A DNA stretch of 64,000 nucleotides, taken from NCBI GenBank assembly GCA_033819885.1, contig JAQYUZ010000029.1:124001-188000 (forward strand), in the 5' to 3' direction. This DNA comes from Microbotryomycetes sp. JL201. Lineage: Eukaryota; Basidiomycota; Microbotryomycetes. A model generated the notes under the pieces. That model was not told where the DNA came from. It worked only from the letters and a program-made list of their open reading frames with translations, and did not search any database. Of the stretch, positions 23,059-35,214 are shown piece by piece (position 1 is the first letter of the stretch; each line of letters starts with the position of its first letter). The translations under genes were made by a program, and so were the position numbers.

Positions 23059-25070
23059 ATGCAGCAAGACATTGGTGTCGATGCTTCATTGGCGCACTTG
23101 ACACACGAGCTCGTATCGTTGGGTTTGGTCACGCGTTCGTTCGACTTTGCTGCGGCCGTGTCTCGTGGTTGTCCTGTAGAACACGCTCCTACACACTCGC
23201 GAGACAGCGCGCAAGATGTACTGGACCGACAACATCAACTGCAGCAGCACCACAAGGCGAGGGACCAGCTCGTGAGATGTTTGTGGACAATGTTGAGTCA
23301 ACGCAAAGATGCCAACGAAAGGCTCGAGCAAGCGACTGCAGCGCACAACGTCACCTTGTACGAGCTGGACAGGGTGAAGGCTCAGTGTGACCACGAGCGC
23401 AAGGCCAAACTCACTAGCCAAAAGGACAAGCAATCCGCAGAGGCTAAACTCAAGTGAGCCATGTAACACATAGGCACCTGCAATGACCCTGCAATGACTT
23501 ACTGAACGCGCTTCGTCACCCAGATCAACAGAGACTGCGCTCGCTCGAGAGCAAGACAGGCACAAGCACGCCAGGGACGAGCTCGTCAAGGCTAGGTCGG
23601 CCTTGCAAATGGTCAGGACCCAAGCGCTCGTGAGTTACGCAGCGTTCAGCACATGATTCTTGCCTCCTTATACTAACGATAATTGTTCGTAGCATGACCA
23701 AAAACGACGTGAAGCAGAAATGGCCTCGACAATGGCGAGGTTGCAGAGAATGACATCCGATGCTACCCAATCAAAGTTTGTCGTTCTCAATGCGCAAGCG
23801 CTCAACGTAACTACAACTTTCAGAGGCAATAACGGTGCGCCCAAGTCTTCGTCAAAGGCCGAGACGGCCTTGTTGCAGTCCGCCCTTGACGAGTGCGACA
23901 AGGAACGGAAAAGATGCGAGCAGGAATGTTCTAAACTGAGGGCTTTGATCGGACAAGTAGACGAGTGGGCAGAGAGTGTCATGGACATTGAAGCGATTGC
24001 TCGTCAAGAACAGTTCGAGAAGCAGAGACGCGAAGAACAGGACGAGGTGTGTGCAGCCTGATTGTGTTGAATCAAACGCCAGTCACCAACTAATCGGTCT
24101 TGCTGCAGTCATTCCATATTCCCAACCCTCACCTCGTGCTACCCGTCATCGAACTAGCTGGACCTCTGCACCGCAAGCTCGGTCAGATCAAACTCGGCGT
24201 GACCTCTTTGGCCGACACGGCGGAATCTATGATTCAAGAAGCACGCGCAGAGCTTGTTGAAGAGCTCGAACGAGAAAGAAGCGACCGACGCGACATTGAC
24301 CAGAGAAGAAAGGAAGCCGAACAAGAACTCGGTGAGGTTCACTGAACAGAAACAGTGCAGTCTTCGAAACTGACTACAACATGCTGTAGAGCAAGCACGC
24401 CAACAGTTGGTTGCATCGGAGCAGCTCGTCAAGGATTTCGCCGATAGGCAGTTGGCGGCGACGGCGGCGGCAGTCGCTTTGCCTGATGATTCAGAGTAAG
24501 CATAGTGTGTCGTACTCACAGTCGGCAGCTGATCCAAGCCGTTGTCACAGCGATGAGATTGTACCTGTCAAGCAAGCATTGACCAGGCCCGTGACCAAGC
24601 CTGTCAACGAGAGAAAGGACCGAATCGAAACGAAGCGGGCCAGGAACGTCGCTTCGTTCCTCGAGGACTTGGGCATCGACTCGCCTGCCTTGCCGTCTGC
24701 CAGAACGCTACCGAGCATTGCGGCAGCGTCCGAGGCGTCCTCGCGTGAGAGACAGCCTGTGAAGAGCGCTGCTGTTGCAGCATCAAAGCGGACTGTCGAC
24801 AAAGAGAACGCTCCAAGGATACGTGTCTCGCCAATCTTGGATGCGAGCAAAAAGGTGGGGACCGAGGCGCGTGTGTCTACTGTACCTTTGGCACGGTCTG
24901 CCTTGTCGGACATTCTCAGTATGGCCAACAGTCCGCCTGTCCAATCGTCCGTACAGTCCAAGACGGTGCTCAGCGATGTTACCGCGAGACCTTTGTCTGG
25001 CGCTGCAGCCAAGATTGCGGCGGCGAGGGAACGAGCTCTGGCGAGAAGCGCAAGTAGACAGAGACCTTGA
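23059..25070 (+). CDS. Coiled-coil protein of the ADIP/SSX2IP (Msd1/TinC) family
   Basis: Six exons starting at 23059, 23524, 23693, about 24109, 24389 and 24548. The N-terminus (HLTHELVSLGLVTRSFDF) resembles the short folded start of ADIP proteins. Long heptad-rich regions follow (ARDQLVRCLWTMLSQRKDAN, then RDELVKARSALQMVRTQAL). The join at 23629/23693 restores HDQKRREAEM, close to the HDxKRKEREY motif of SSX2IP. The middle has ELERERSDRRDIDQRRKEAE. The last exon is basic and Ser/Ala-rich with the KENAP motif and ends ARSASRQRP. Fission-yeast Msd1 anchors microtubule minus ends at spindle poles with gamma-tubulin complex; that role is inferred. Another coiled-coil family remains possible. 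The second intron has a perfect TACTAAC branch site. Confidence 0.65.
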
Positions 25071-25218
25071 TTCGGAAAGCTCGATGATTGACCGCTGGAG
25101 TAGATGTACAGACGTGGGATACTGTTGTTACAAGAGACATGAGCTAATGTATTGAAGCAGCGGGACTGATTGTGTAGAGAGTGGCCGGAACATCTGCAGA
25201 GACTATCTAAGAGTGCCG

Positions 25219-26949
25219 TCACACCTTCATCTCTTCTGACGCTCCGTCGCCTGGAGGAAAAGTGACGTGTCTCTCGAACGGAAAAGCATCCAACTCGAAA
25301 GCATCCTGTCTCGGTGTTGTACCAAGTGGCGTGATTGGCGAATTGAGCTGTGACAACGTTTGCCCTGCGCACATGATTGAAATGCTCTGTGCACCTGCGC
25401 CACCAGCCCTCAAACCTCTTGGCGGTGCGCTCGATTTCTTGCTGTCGCACGCCTTGTTTTTGAGCTTTTGAGCCCACGAACTCGTGTCTGGTCCACTGTA
25501 ACTGCTCGTGCCTGATCTTGCATTGGTTGCGCCTCCGTTTCCAGAGCCGCCTGCGGATCCGTCATTGTTGGCCCTGTTCAACCTCCAACCTTCGAAGCTC
25601 AATGTGAACAACAAGATGGCGGTTGGTAAACCGAATATGGCAATGTTGTACAAAGGCAACAACGTAGTCACCTCTATAGGTCCTTTTAACGTAAAAGATT
25701 GTCTAGGTTTGATGGCGACGTATGAACAAATTCCGATAAAACATAATGCGATGGACGAGAATGAGATGATTGTCCATTTGAGGTTGTGGTAACTTCGCAA
25801 GAGGGCTTTGTCGCGCGAATTTGTTGATTCGAGAGAGGTGACGAGGTGTTTGGTTCGAGAGAGTGCTCGAGTTAGAGCTGTGAGTTGAATCGAGGAGATT
25901 GTGACGAGAGCCTGCATAGCAAATGTCAGCAACAAAGTCGAGTGACTGATTACTTTGACTGACTGCAACGAGGCCGGTCGAGCAAGCGGCGAGCACAATG
26001 AAGACTTTGCGGACCTCAACGAGCGCGGCATCTAAATGATCTTGCATGTCGCCGAGCAAGTCTCCATACGGCAACAAGTCGACAATCGAGAATTTACCGG
26101 TAAACTTTGACGAGTTGACTTGCATTGCGACCAGCAAAGTCTCGAAATTGGAAAGAAATGCCCTATATTTGATCGAGGAACGTATCCAGAACGGCAACAG
26201 TGCGCCGAGGAACATAGCCGGCACGAGAATTGCAAAGGTATTGGACATAATCGTCATAGGACGAGAGATGGCAGAATTCCCGGCAGTGTTGAGGATATAG
26301 CTCGTGATGAGTCCCCAGCAAGCGACGGCGCCTCCGATCCAGGAAAAGATCCTGTTGTATAATTTCTTTAGTCGAGGTGTAAAACGTGCACTTGATTGAA
26401 GGACCTGCCATGGTAGCAACTTGAAATCCACGAGACCGTAGACAAGCACGCGATGCGACCATTGCCATGTCGTCCACACTTGAACCTGCAAAACTGCGCG
26501 CGAAACGCCACTCGCGTCCGTGAGCGAACGTCCGTCCGCCAGACAGTCCAAGCAATTTCGTTCAATTCAAACTCACACAAGAGTAGGAACAGTGCAAACG
26601 AACTCCACCCCAGGCTCCAATGGGGTCGCCAGAGTCCATTTCGACTGCGCACGAGCCAAAAATTTCCCGCGACCGCCTGGATGACCATTGACGCGACAAC
26701 AAGGATGAAACAGCTGTTCGTCTGAGAAGTCAGCTTGTGGAATTTAGTCACTTTACTTTCCAGGCGCACTCACAGTCCAAATACTCCGCTTAATGCAAAC
26801 ATTTGCAATTCGAAGCTTTTTGGCAAGTCTGGGACGAGGGCGATCCACAGCGACTCTGCCAGAACGGCATAAGGATTGGAATTTGGTGGGAGATTTTGCA
26901 AGACTTTGAGTGCTTCGTGCAAGGCGCCGTTACTGGTGCTGAGGGCCAT
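25219..26949 (-). CDS. Multispan membrane protein, unknown function (7-8 helices)
   Basis: The start is ATG at 26949, with introns near 26727-26776, 26505-26570 and around 25930-25970 read from frame changes. The joined protein has hydrophobic stretches such as CFILVVASMVIQAVAG, WSSFALFLLL, WIGGAVACWGLITSYIL, FAILVPAMFLGALLPFWI, KVFIVLAACSTGLVAV, IISFSSIALCFIGICSYVAI and NIAIFGLPTAILLFTLSF. The hydrophilic C-terminus is Gly/Ser-rich with KLKNKACDSKKSSAPPRG and many Ser/Thr-Pro sites. Seven or eight spans and a long cytosolic-looking tail are compatible with a fungal receptor-like or channel-like protein, but I recognise no family motif. Convergent with the coiled-coil gene, about 150 bp apart. 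Confidence 0.7.
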
Positions 26950-27774
26950 TCTTGCCTTTGAATCCCTTGTTACGGCAGGGGGTTTGCCACCAGCTCTCGT
27001 AGAGAATTTAGAGCGGCAAAGAGGGAAGTAGAGCGAAGGTGTGCGAAGCAGATTGACTTAAGGGAGGATCCGGCAGGAGGCAAGCGTGGCCGACGCGATT
27101 CGTGATCGACGCAAGGTTCGCGCGTCGCTCAGGCATTCGTCGAATGAATAGCGCCAACTGCGAATTTGGAGGGCGGCATATAGGCCTGGTCATGATGATA
27201 GCATTCAAATACAGCGATTTTTTCAACGCTTGCATGGCAATGGCTTAGAATTGGCACATTTTGCTTGTAGTCCGCCTGCGGTTCCCCAGATTGATCGGTC
27301 GTTTGCGTGTCCCTTATGCCGTGCTTGTCTCGGTTTGCAATGTTATCCAATCAATGCAGTGGTGATCAGTATTTTCCTCCCGTGACAGTTGCTTGTCCCG
27401 ACTATTGCCGACGCCCAAGTGCACATGCCTGTGCCGACATTGGCAGTCCGAGCGCTTTGGGCCTCATGAATGCGGCAGACATGCCAAGGTATGATATGCT
27501 TGAAACTCTGACGAAATGCTGTGCTTGCCGCGGGCCGGGTCCGCCTCCGCGGCGTTGAGCTCAACAAAGACTTGCCCCTGTCTGTCGCATCTCTATCCTG
27601 CGCAGCATTCAACGCAGTCCATATGAGAATGGATCGCCATTGTTCTAAGTGCATTGATCGCCAAAGCCCGTGCTCGCAAGCTTTCAACACTGAAATGAGG
27701 TCAGAGCATCAGCTCGAGGCAAAACAAACGAGCACGAACGGATCACTCTTTTCTTTCCTGACCTACAAGCACAG
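26950..27774. other. Divergent promoter region
   Basis: About 825 bases between the membrane-protein gene and the carboxylesterase, transcribed apart. ORFs at 27307-27558 and 27343-27690 overlap antisense and lack motifs. I see no RNA gene or repeat. Confidence 0.45.
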
Positions 27775-29767
27775 ATGGCCTTCACAGACGGAGTCGTTAT
27801 TTCTTGGCTGTGCAGAATCCTTCTCTTGACTGGCATGACCGTGCCTGCATGCGAAGCTCTGCCAGGCGCCACTCCGCTCGCTCGGGTCACCACAACAAAG
27901 GGAGAAATCCAAGGCAGACAAGGCAAGTTCCAACGAACCGGCCGGTACGAAACAACTACTGACTGTTTTGCTCGCAGCCGGCCGCGTTCGCCGGTTCGCT
28001 GTACCCTATGCTCAGCCGCCATTGGGTTCTCTTCGTTTCAAGGATCCAAGTCCGATCGGATCACTGGCCAAGTAAAACTAGATATTCCTCGCACGAGTTC
28101 TGCATCTGACTCTGTCTCTTGGCAGTTATGATGCTTCGGGACTGCCTCCTGCCTGCCCGCAGCCGTTGCCTGTTGCCACCTCGGAAGATTGCCTTTACAT
28201 GACGTGAGCGAGCTCGAGAAGAACCTTGAGTCTTTGTTTGACACCTTTTGGTCTTAGTGTATACACCCCTGACAACGCTACGAGTCGATCAAATTTGCCG
28301 GTCCTTGTCTGGGTATGACACATACTTGTCCTGGCTCGCTCTGCGCTGATTAAAAAGCTCCATACAGCTTCACGGAGGCTCGTTCTACTATGGATCGACG
28401 ACAGCGTACGGTATCGATGGCTCGGACCTTGTCAAGAGAGAAAATGTTGTCGTCGTCACGGTGCAGTATCGGCTTGGCGCTTTGGGCTTTGCAAAGAGCG
28501 CTGCCCTTGGCCTGACTGGCAACTACGGAGTCAAGGATGTACGTCTCATGACAAGCTCATGATACACAGATACTGACGGGGCCCGTGTCATAGGTCATTG
28601 CTGCCTTGCGTGAGCATCATTGCACGTTTTTTAGACGCCTGCGAGCTCACTGACCGCCAATCACAATGTCCAGAATTCATGCAATCCGACATCAGAGCTT
28701 TTGGCGGTGATCCTTCAAAAGTCACTCTCGCTGGACAAAGCTCTGGCGCCGAGCTCGTCAACACCTTGCTTGCCACTCCATCCGCTTCTAACCTGTTTCA
28801 TCGCGCTATTTTGCAATCTGCGCCTCTCGACTTTACCGACCAATCGTCAGAGACAGCTTCAGAAGTAGGAAAGATGTTTACGTCGCAGTTGCAGTGTTTG
28901 ACGCAAGAGTGTCTGACTCGTGCGCCTGTCGAGGCTGTTCTTGGCGCTCAAGCATCAGTCATGGGCGTCGGTGCCAACGGAGGCCTGCCTGGCATACCAA
29001 TGCTCGACAGCGTGTTTCGTCCAGTCGTTGACGGAACACTCGTCACTCACACCGTTCGCGATGGTGCTGCTCGCTCGACTGACAAGGCAGTTTTGATGAC
29101 GACGATGCGAGACGAAGCCGCTCAGCACCTTGCATACTACTTTCCATCACCACAGCCTCAATACATGTTTGAGCCGCTCGTATCGACATTCTTCCCTTCT
29201 CGTGTACGCTCCATCGTCACCTCTGGATTGTACGATCCTGCGACAAAGTTTTCGGGCAACGACCGAGTCAGAGACGCGTTTACGAGAATCGCTACGGATT
29301 ACATGTGGACGTGCTCAAATCAAAGGTTGGCGCTCGACATGGCTACACAGGGACAACAGGTTTACCTTGGCCAATTCGATCTCGGCATTTCGTACTCGAA
29401 CAAGACTGTCGCGTACACCGCTGACAAGCCTGTTCACGAGTGAGTTTCCTACGCATGCGAGCGGTGCGCCTGTATACCTGACGCAGTCATAATCAGGGAC
29501 GATCTCTTGACCCTGTTCCGACCAGCTGGGCTAGCCATGACACGTCAGCAGCAAGCGGTGGCAGACGAAGTCCAAAAGCGGTGGACTTCGTTCATGAAGA
29601 CGGGCTCGCCTAATAGACCAGGGCTCGTGCAATGGAACCCAGTTGTGGCAGACAATCACCTCAATTTGCTCGTGTTGGGCGCAGCGTCGAGCGGACGCAG
29701 CCGAATTGACAGTTCGCAGCGTCTCGAAGTATGCGCGATCAACGGCGGCGTTTACACATATGCCTAG
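27775..29767 (+). CDS. Secreted type-B carboxylesterase/lipase
   Basis: Eight exons (27775-27922, 27978-28071, 28126-28203, 28258-28312, 28368-28538, 28594-28609, 28674-29439, 29497-29767) give about 532 residues with consistent phases. The hydrophobic N-terminus ending ACEALPG suggests secretion. Family landmarks: RFAVPYAQPPLGSLRF, SEDCLYM, oxyanion-hole LHGGSFYYGS, VVVTVQYRLGALGF, nucleophile motif LAGQSSGAEL (Ser in G-x-S-x-G) and IRAFGGDPSKV. The likely catalytic His is in DKPVHEDDL near the exon 7/8 join. The first intron has a GC donor, and exon 6 is a 16-nt microexon inside the conserved ALQ(F/W)VQ helix. Hydrolyses ester bonds; substrate unknown. Convergent with the GMC gene, 144 bp apart. 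Confidence 0.92.
27923..27977 (+). other. GC-AG intron in carboxylesterase
   Basis: Donor GCAAGT, acceptor GCTCGCAG. The join gives GRQAGRVRRFAVPYA, matching the conserved N-terminal strand of the family. No GT donor gives this frame. Confidence 0.8.
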
Positions 29768-29911
29768 CTCGATCGTGGTCTACTGCATTGCTCGTGTACA
29801 GTCTGCTTTGATGCTGGATATGAAACTGCTTTGCATTGCGATATTTTGAAACAAGCACAACGAGACACCATCACCCTTCAGAGACAAGAAAAGCCCATGC
29901 ACGAAATCACA

Positions 29912-32118
29912 ATCAGACCTTGATGCCGAGATCCTCGCCGAGCAAAACGGCAGCTTTTTCACCGACAGTGAGCGCGACACTGTACGTGTTGCTGCCCATG
30001 TTGGAAGGACAGATGGACAAATCCTGAAAACACGAGAGCGAAAATCAGCAAAGATTGTCCAAAAGCAGAAACAGCCCGACGTACAGCCAACTTGAGACCT
30101 TGCGTGCCGTACACGTTCAAGCGCTTGTCCACGACGCCACCCTTCTCTTTCGGCTTCATCGGGCAAGTTGCCATCGAATGCCATGTCGTTCCAATGTTTT
30201 GCCTCACCCATTTTTCGATCGCAGCGTCGTCCTCCTTCGTGTACTCAATGTCCTTGATGTTGCCACTCTTGGTCAGAGCGATAGCTTCTTCCTCATTCAA
30301 GCATTTCGCAGCCGAGCCCTCGGGGAACTCGGGTCCTGCCAATTCGCCACGGTAGCTCGGCATACGACGAGCAATCTCGCGCAAGACCTTCCAAGCCCAG
30401 ATGTGGGGCGCAACGTCGTGTTGCTCTTTGCAGAAACCGGCATCGAAATCGGGAGCGGCGAACGGATCGCTTGACGTGATGTGTACCGAACCGCGAGACA
30501 GCGGGTATTCGGAGAACGCGCCGAGCATGCCAAAGCGCTTGCCAGGAGGCAGCAACGAGTGGTCGCCAAGGAAGGTCGATACGAGGCCACCAAACATGAG
30601 GGGCTTGTCAGGCTTGTCGCGATAGTCTCGATTATACATTTCCTTAAAGCCGGGCGAGTACGCTTCCATCTGGTCAAGTTCATCTTCGGTTGGCCTCATC
30701 TTCATGCCAGCATCAATGTGATTGGTTGCGACCAATCCCTTGCCCGTCTCTGCCCATTGAGGTCCGACCTTTGCATGCACTTCAGGATTGCCGCGCAAAT
30801 ACTCGTCAGCCGTATCGGCGTTGTCGTCAAGCATGACGATGCCGAGTGCGAGCTGGTGATCTTGGTACTCTGCTCCGACGCCATCGAGCTCAACTTTGCA
30901 CTCGACGCCTGCTTTCTTCAGGATCTCCTTGTTGCCGACTCCTGAACGCTCGAGCACACCCGGAGTGCCCAAAGCACCGGCCGAAACAACTACATACTTT
31001 CTGGCCTTCATTGTCTCGATCTTGTCGGCCTTGGGTGGCTGCTCCGGATTCAAAGGCGCAGTGGCGAGCGGGTTGGCACAATACTCGACACCGATGGCGC
31101 GAGGCGGAGTTGAGTCGTCAAACAAAACACGGACGGTGCGGCTCTCGCAAATGACGTGCAAGTTGTCTTGCTTCTCGACGACCGGATGAACGTAGCCGTT
31201 TGCGGCATCGGAGCGGCGGCCGGTCTTGGGATTGATCCACTTTTGCCACTTGGTGACGCCATGACCGGTCTTGAAGTCTTGCAAGTCATCGGTATAGGGT
31301 ACGTCGTAGCATTTTTTCGTCGCCTCGAGGAATTCGTCGGCGAGCGCGGAGCGGTAGCCTCCCTCAGACACGTGAAGAGGACCGCTGTTGCCATGCAATT
31401 TTGGATTGGCACCACTAGGGTGGTATGTCTCCATTTTTCGAGCCAAGGGAAGAATGTCGTCGTAGGTCCAACCTAAAATGGCCGGTCAGCCACTGTGCGG
31501 CCCGGTCAGACTCTCAAGTCGCTCACCCTCAGTGTCCCAATCATCATAGTCACTTTTAGAACCTCTTGTATACATCAAAAAGTTCAGGGAAGAACCGCCA
31601 CCAAGTAAACCACCCGATGGTACGATGCAGGCCCTTCCGTTGACGTCTTTCGACTCTTTGGCCGCCCAGAAGTGGGCCGTGGTTGAGTCAGGCGCAAGAT
31701 GACTGATGTACAGAGCGGGCTGCTCTGATGTCGCGACGCCCTTGTTATTGATTCCGCCTGCAGCGAAAAGGTCAGCGCGGACTCTTCTCGCACGAAAGTG
31801 GGGCGCCACAATTTGCGGCGCCACCACGTGCCCGTGCTTACTCTCGATGACGGCGATCTGCAGGTTCGGGTCGGCTTGAGCGAGGCGTCCAGCGACGACG
31901 CAACCGGCGGCGCCACCTGCACGTGATCACAAGCGGGGATCGGTAACACGGACGACGAGAGCCGGACGAGAGCGGTGGCAGAAACAGTGACGAGAATTAT
32001 GAAAGCAGCGTCAGTACCGTCAGCATGTATCAACACCGTCATCAAGGCACTACTGACCCCCGCAAATGATCACGTCCACCTCTGAGGGCGGTGGGCGATT
32101 CTTGATTGTCTGAACCAT
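29912..32118 (-). CDS. GMC oxidoreductase, alcohol (methanol) oxidase-like
   Basis: FAD-dependent oxidase giving aldehyde and H2O2. Starts MVQTIKNRPPPSEVDVIICG; removing intron 1 gives ICGGGAAGCVVAGRLA, the dinucleotide-binding motif. Next are NGRACIVPSGGLLGGGSSLN and the GMC signature around DDWDTEG/WTYDDILP. The segment TDDLQDFKTGHG...KWINPKTGRRSDAA is close to yeast alcohol oxidases. The catalytic His lies in NIGTTWHSMATCPM. The last exon gives DLSICPSNMGSNTYSVALTVGEKAA and stops at EDLGIKV. About 30 C-terminal residues typical of alcohol oxidases, including the peroxisomal ARF-type signal, are absent. Five exons, four introns. Could equally be an aryl- or other alcohol oxidase; AOX likeness is the best reading. 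Confidence 0.88.
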
Positions 32119-32489
32119 GTTGCAGCGAGTGCTCGTGTGTATTGTTTGGGTGTGTGCGCTCGACTCGGAAGAAATGCAAGTGATGCGGTGAGCCGGCGCA
32201 GTGATGTAGAAAAGAGAGAGCAGCGAGTGTGGAGACCCGCGCTCGAGTTGGGTTTCGCCCTGCGAAGACGGCGCGGCTGCGACGGTCCCGCGCTTGCGCG
32301 TGCGGGGCACCTCATTTTTTTAGTGTCCTTTTTTGGACACAAGTTTCCGCGGCAGCCTCCGCACCAACTAGCACAGTACTGGTCGCTGCTGACAAATTAA
32401 TATAGTGGACAACAGTTCAGACCATGAGGGCGTTACCTGAAAAGCTACACCCTCGAGCGAGGTGCATTCCGCTCGCTTGTCTGTCAACT

Positions 32490-34085
32490 AAGTTTAGTGC
32501 GGCTAGCGTTGCAACAAGGTTGATCAGCTATCTAACTCGTGTAGCAGCAGCGTTATACGATTATTCATTTGGTAGCGTCGGCCTGTCCAGCGAAGAAAAC
32601 GGTAGACGAGGCCTCGACCCACCTCGTCGAAGAAACAAGCCGTTCGCTAGACTACCCGACAAATCACAATGTCGCGTGCACACGACAGCCTCCAGCAGGC
32701 CGCCGCGGACATGTTGCGCAACTACCCACTGGGGCCAGTGGGCGACAACTACCACGCCTTCCGGGAGGACCTCCGCGTCGTGCTCGACGAGGCGGGATTC
32801 GCATCCATCGTCAACGGCAAACTTACTTGCACGTCGGAGGCGACCCTCGACGAGTTGCGCCGTGACGCGGAGCAAACCGACCTCCCCAAAGAAAAACGAG
32901 AGCTGTTGAAGGAGATCTATGACCTCCAAAAAGATAACGACGCCTGGCGAAAACACAGATGCGACACTTTGAAACTGGTCCGCATCTGCCTGGGTCCCCG
33001 TAACGACGGCGTCACTCTACCTGAGGACATCACCCAGCTGTTCGCCTCGCTCGACACCCAATTTGCTGCTGGCGAAGATGGAGACTGACGACTGGCCATG
33101 ATGAACGCACAGAACGTATTTCACAACATGCCCACCTTCACAGGCTCGGGCATGACCATGCGAGCATGGACACGCGAGTTCAAGAAACGCGCAGACCAGT
33201 GCGAGGCAGCCTATCGCTCTCGAGAGTGGCGGCGACACCTGAGCAAAGAGCCACAAGCCGTGTATCATGAATGGATCGTCAAGGAGAAAGCTGAGGCAAT
33301 CAGAGACATTGTCCTGGATTTGCTACTAGGCGCGACGGAAACGAAGGCGGGCAAATTCTTTCAACCCGTTTTCGATCAACATCTGGCCACGACAGGCGAC
33401 GTCTCATGGACCCGGCTAGCGGGCGCCCTCGTCTTATATGCCGGCGACGAAGACGTTTGCGTCAAAGACGAAATTGCGCCCCGCAAACGTCGCTCCAGCC
33501 GCAGCCTTCTCCGCGCCGCCGGCAGATGCACCTCACAAGACCAAGAAGCAAGGTCCATTGACTAAACATGGCATCGTCATGGAAGCCACCGGCGTCCGGC
33601 TACGCGGCAGCTGACTGGTCCGCATCTGTTTTCGCCGGGCGTCGTTATCTTTTTGGAGGTCATAGATCTCCTTCATCAGCTCTCGTTTTTCTTTGGGGAG
33701 GTCGGTTTGCTCCGCGTCACGGCGCAACTCGTCGAGGGTCGCCTCCGACGTGCAAGTAAGTTTGCCGTTGACGATGGATGCGAATCCCGCCTCGTCGAGC
33801 ACGACGCGGAGGTCCTCCCGGAAGGCGTGGTAGTTGTCGCCCACTGGCCCCAGTGGGTAGTTGCGCAACATGTCCGCGGCGGCCTGCTGGAGGCTGTCGT
33901 GTGCACGCGACATTGTGATTTGTCGGGTAGCCTAGCGAACGGTTTGTTTCTTCGACGAGGTGGGTCGAGGCCTCGTCTACCGTTTTCTTCGCTGGACAGG
34001 CCGACGCTACCAAATGAATGGCCTTGTAACGTGATTACACGAGTTAGATAAATGATTAACCTTGTTGCAACGCTAGCCGCACTAA
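32490..34085. mobile_element. Palindromic retroelement-like fossil with gag-like ORFs
   Basis: A left arm (about 32490-32960, plus) and right arm (about 33600-34085, minus) are nearly identical in inverted orientation. Both encode the same polypeptide start (MSRAHDSLQQAAADMLRNYP). The outer flanks are also mirrored (CAACAAGGTT on the left, AACCTTGTTG on the right). Between the arms lies a second gag-like reading frame (about 33098-33565) containing MPTFTGSGMTMRAWTREFKK, reminiscent of retrotransposon capsid sequences. No protease, reverse transcriptase or integrase is seen, so the element is incomplete and the LTR-retrotransposon assignment is inference. The high arm identity suggests a recent event. 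It is broken. Confidence 0.6.
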
Positions 34086-35199
34086 CCTGCTACACGAGTT
34101 GGATAGATGATCAACGGAGAAAAAGCCTCCGTCGGAACTCGCGTAGCCGAAGGGCCAATGCCTCCTGTCCTGTTGACGCCTGCTCATGCCGTGCCTTCTA
34201 ACCAACCAAAGAGGTCGGAGTCGCATAGCTTGAGGACCTTGCAATGTCTTTTGTGGACGGATCTGTCGGAGTACAGTCCAGAGACGCCACCCAAACGGCC
34301 GCCGCGAACGAATTAGAGCGTTCCCCACATTGACACACTGCACAACGATCTCCATCCCCGATGTGCCCTCAATCAAGCAAAGATGCCACCATCAGGGCCA
34401 GGCAGATTTTTGGAGTGCTTTGTTGTTCGTGATCATGCCAGTGGCTGTCTTGACTCTGCGCATTTAGCCGACCGTGCGATTCGAAGCAAAGACGTGCAAG
34501 TCGCGCTTGCCCTCTTGAATACTGAACATCACGGATACACTAGCTTCCAGCCGCACGAGACTGGCGCACTCGATGCACAACGGCGCTTGCAGGACGGCTT
34601 TTTGTCTCCCGTTCGCTAAATTTTTGTCCACCGGTTGCCCTCAAACCAGAAAGCTGAACGAAGAGGGAGCCACAGAACACTAAAGGTTGCGCTACAAGGT
34701 AGAATGCCAACGACCTCGGGTCCTTGCGAATTCGGGGCGGGAGGCGTCAGACGGTATCAGACCAGACTGGCGCGCTTTTTCATATCGCTCGGCCCTTTCA
34801 CTAGCGTTCGGTGCAGTATCAATCTACCGACGTGCTCCCACCTTGCTATTCTTGCACGACACTACTCCTCTTTCCCGAGTTCCTCGCAGCTGAGCACTAC
34901 CAGCGCATGGATCCAACGTCGGTCCTGAAATTGCGAACCAGATACAAGGCTACTTGGTCAAAATGCTAGTGTGTCAAAAGTAGGCGCATCCATCTTCGCA
35001 CAAGCAAGCCAGTCTTCATCGAGACCTTCGGGGCTTCGACGCGGGAAAATATGTCTTTCGGCTACTCGCCAGGCACAGTCATATCCCGACTGAACGTGAA
35101 TCTTCGAGCTGCCGCCCGATGGAACGAGCCGTGTTCCTTCGAGGCATAGGCCAAGGCTGAAGCCGCATGTAAATCTGATCGAGCGCACTGCAGCAGCTT
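34086..35199. other. Unassigned accessory region
   Basis: No supportable complete gene. A short near-repeat of the fossil's outer flank occurs at about 34093-34118. ORFs at 34383-34619 and 34107-34316 have no motif. Around 34985-35140 one frame reads protein-like (FGYSPGTVISRLNVNLRAAA), possibly an upstream exon of the duplicated gene that follows. Confidence 0.35.
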
Positions 35200-35214
35200 G
35201 GCCAATGCGGGATA

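Noticed and set aside
27307-27690. Overlapping sense and antisense ORFs upstream of the carboxylesterase
   Set aside because: They shadow each other, carry no motif and sit in a divergent promoter region.
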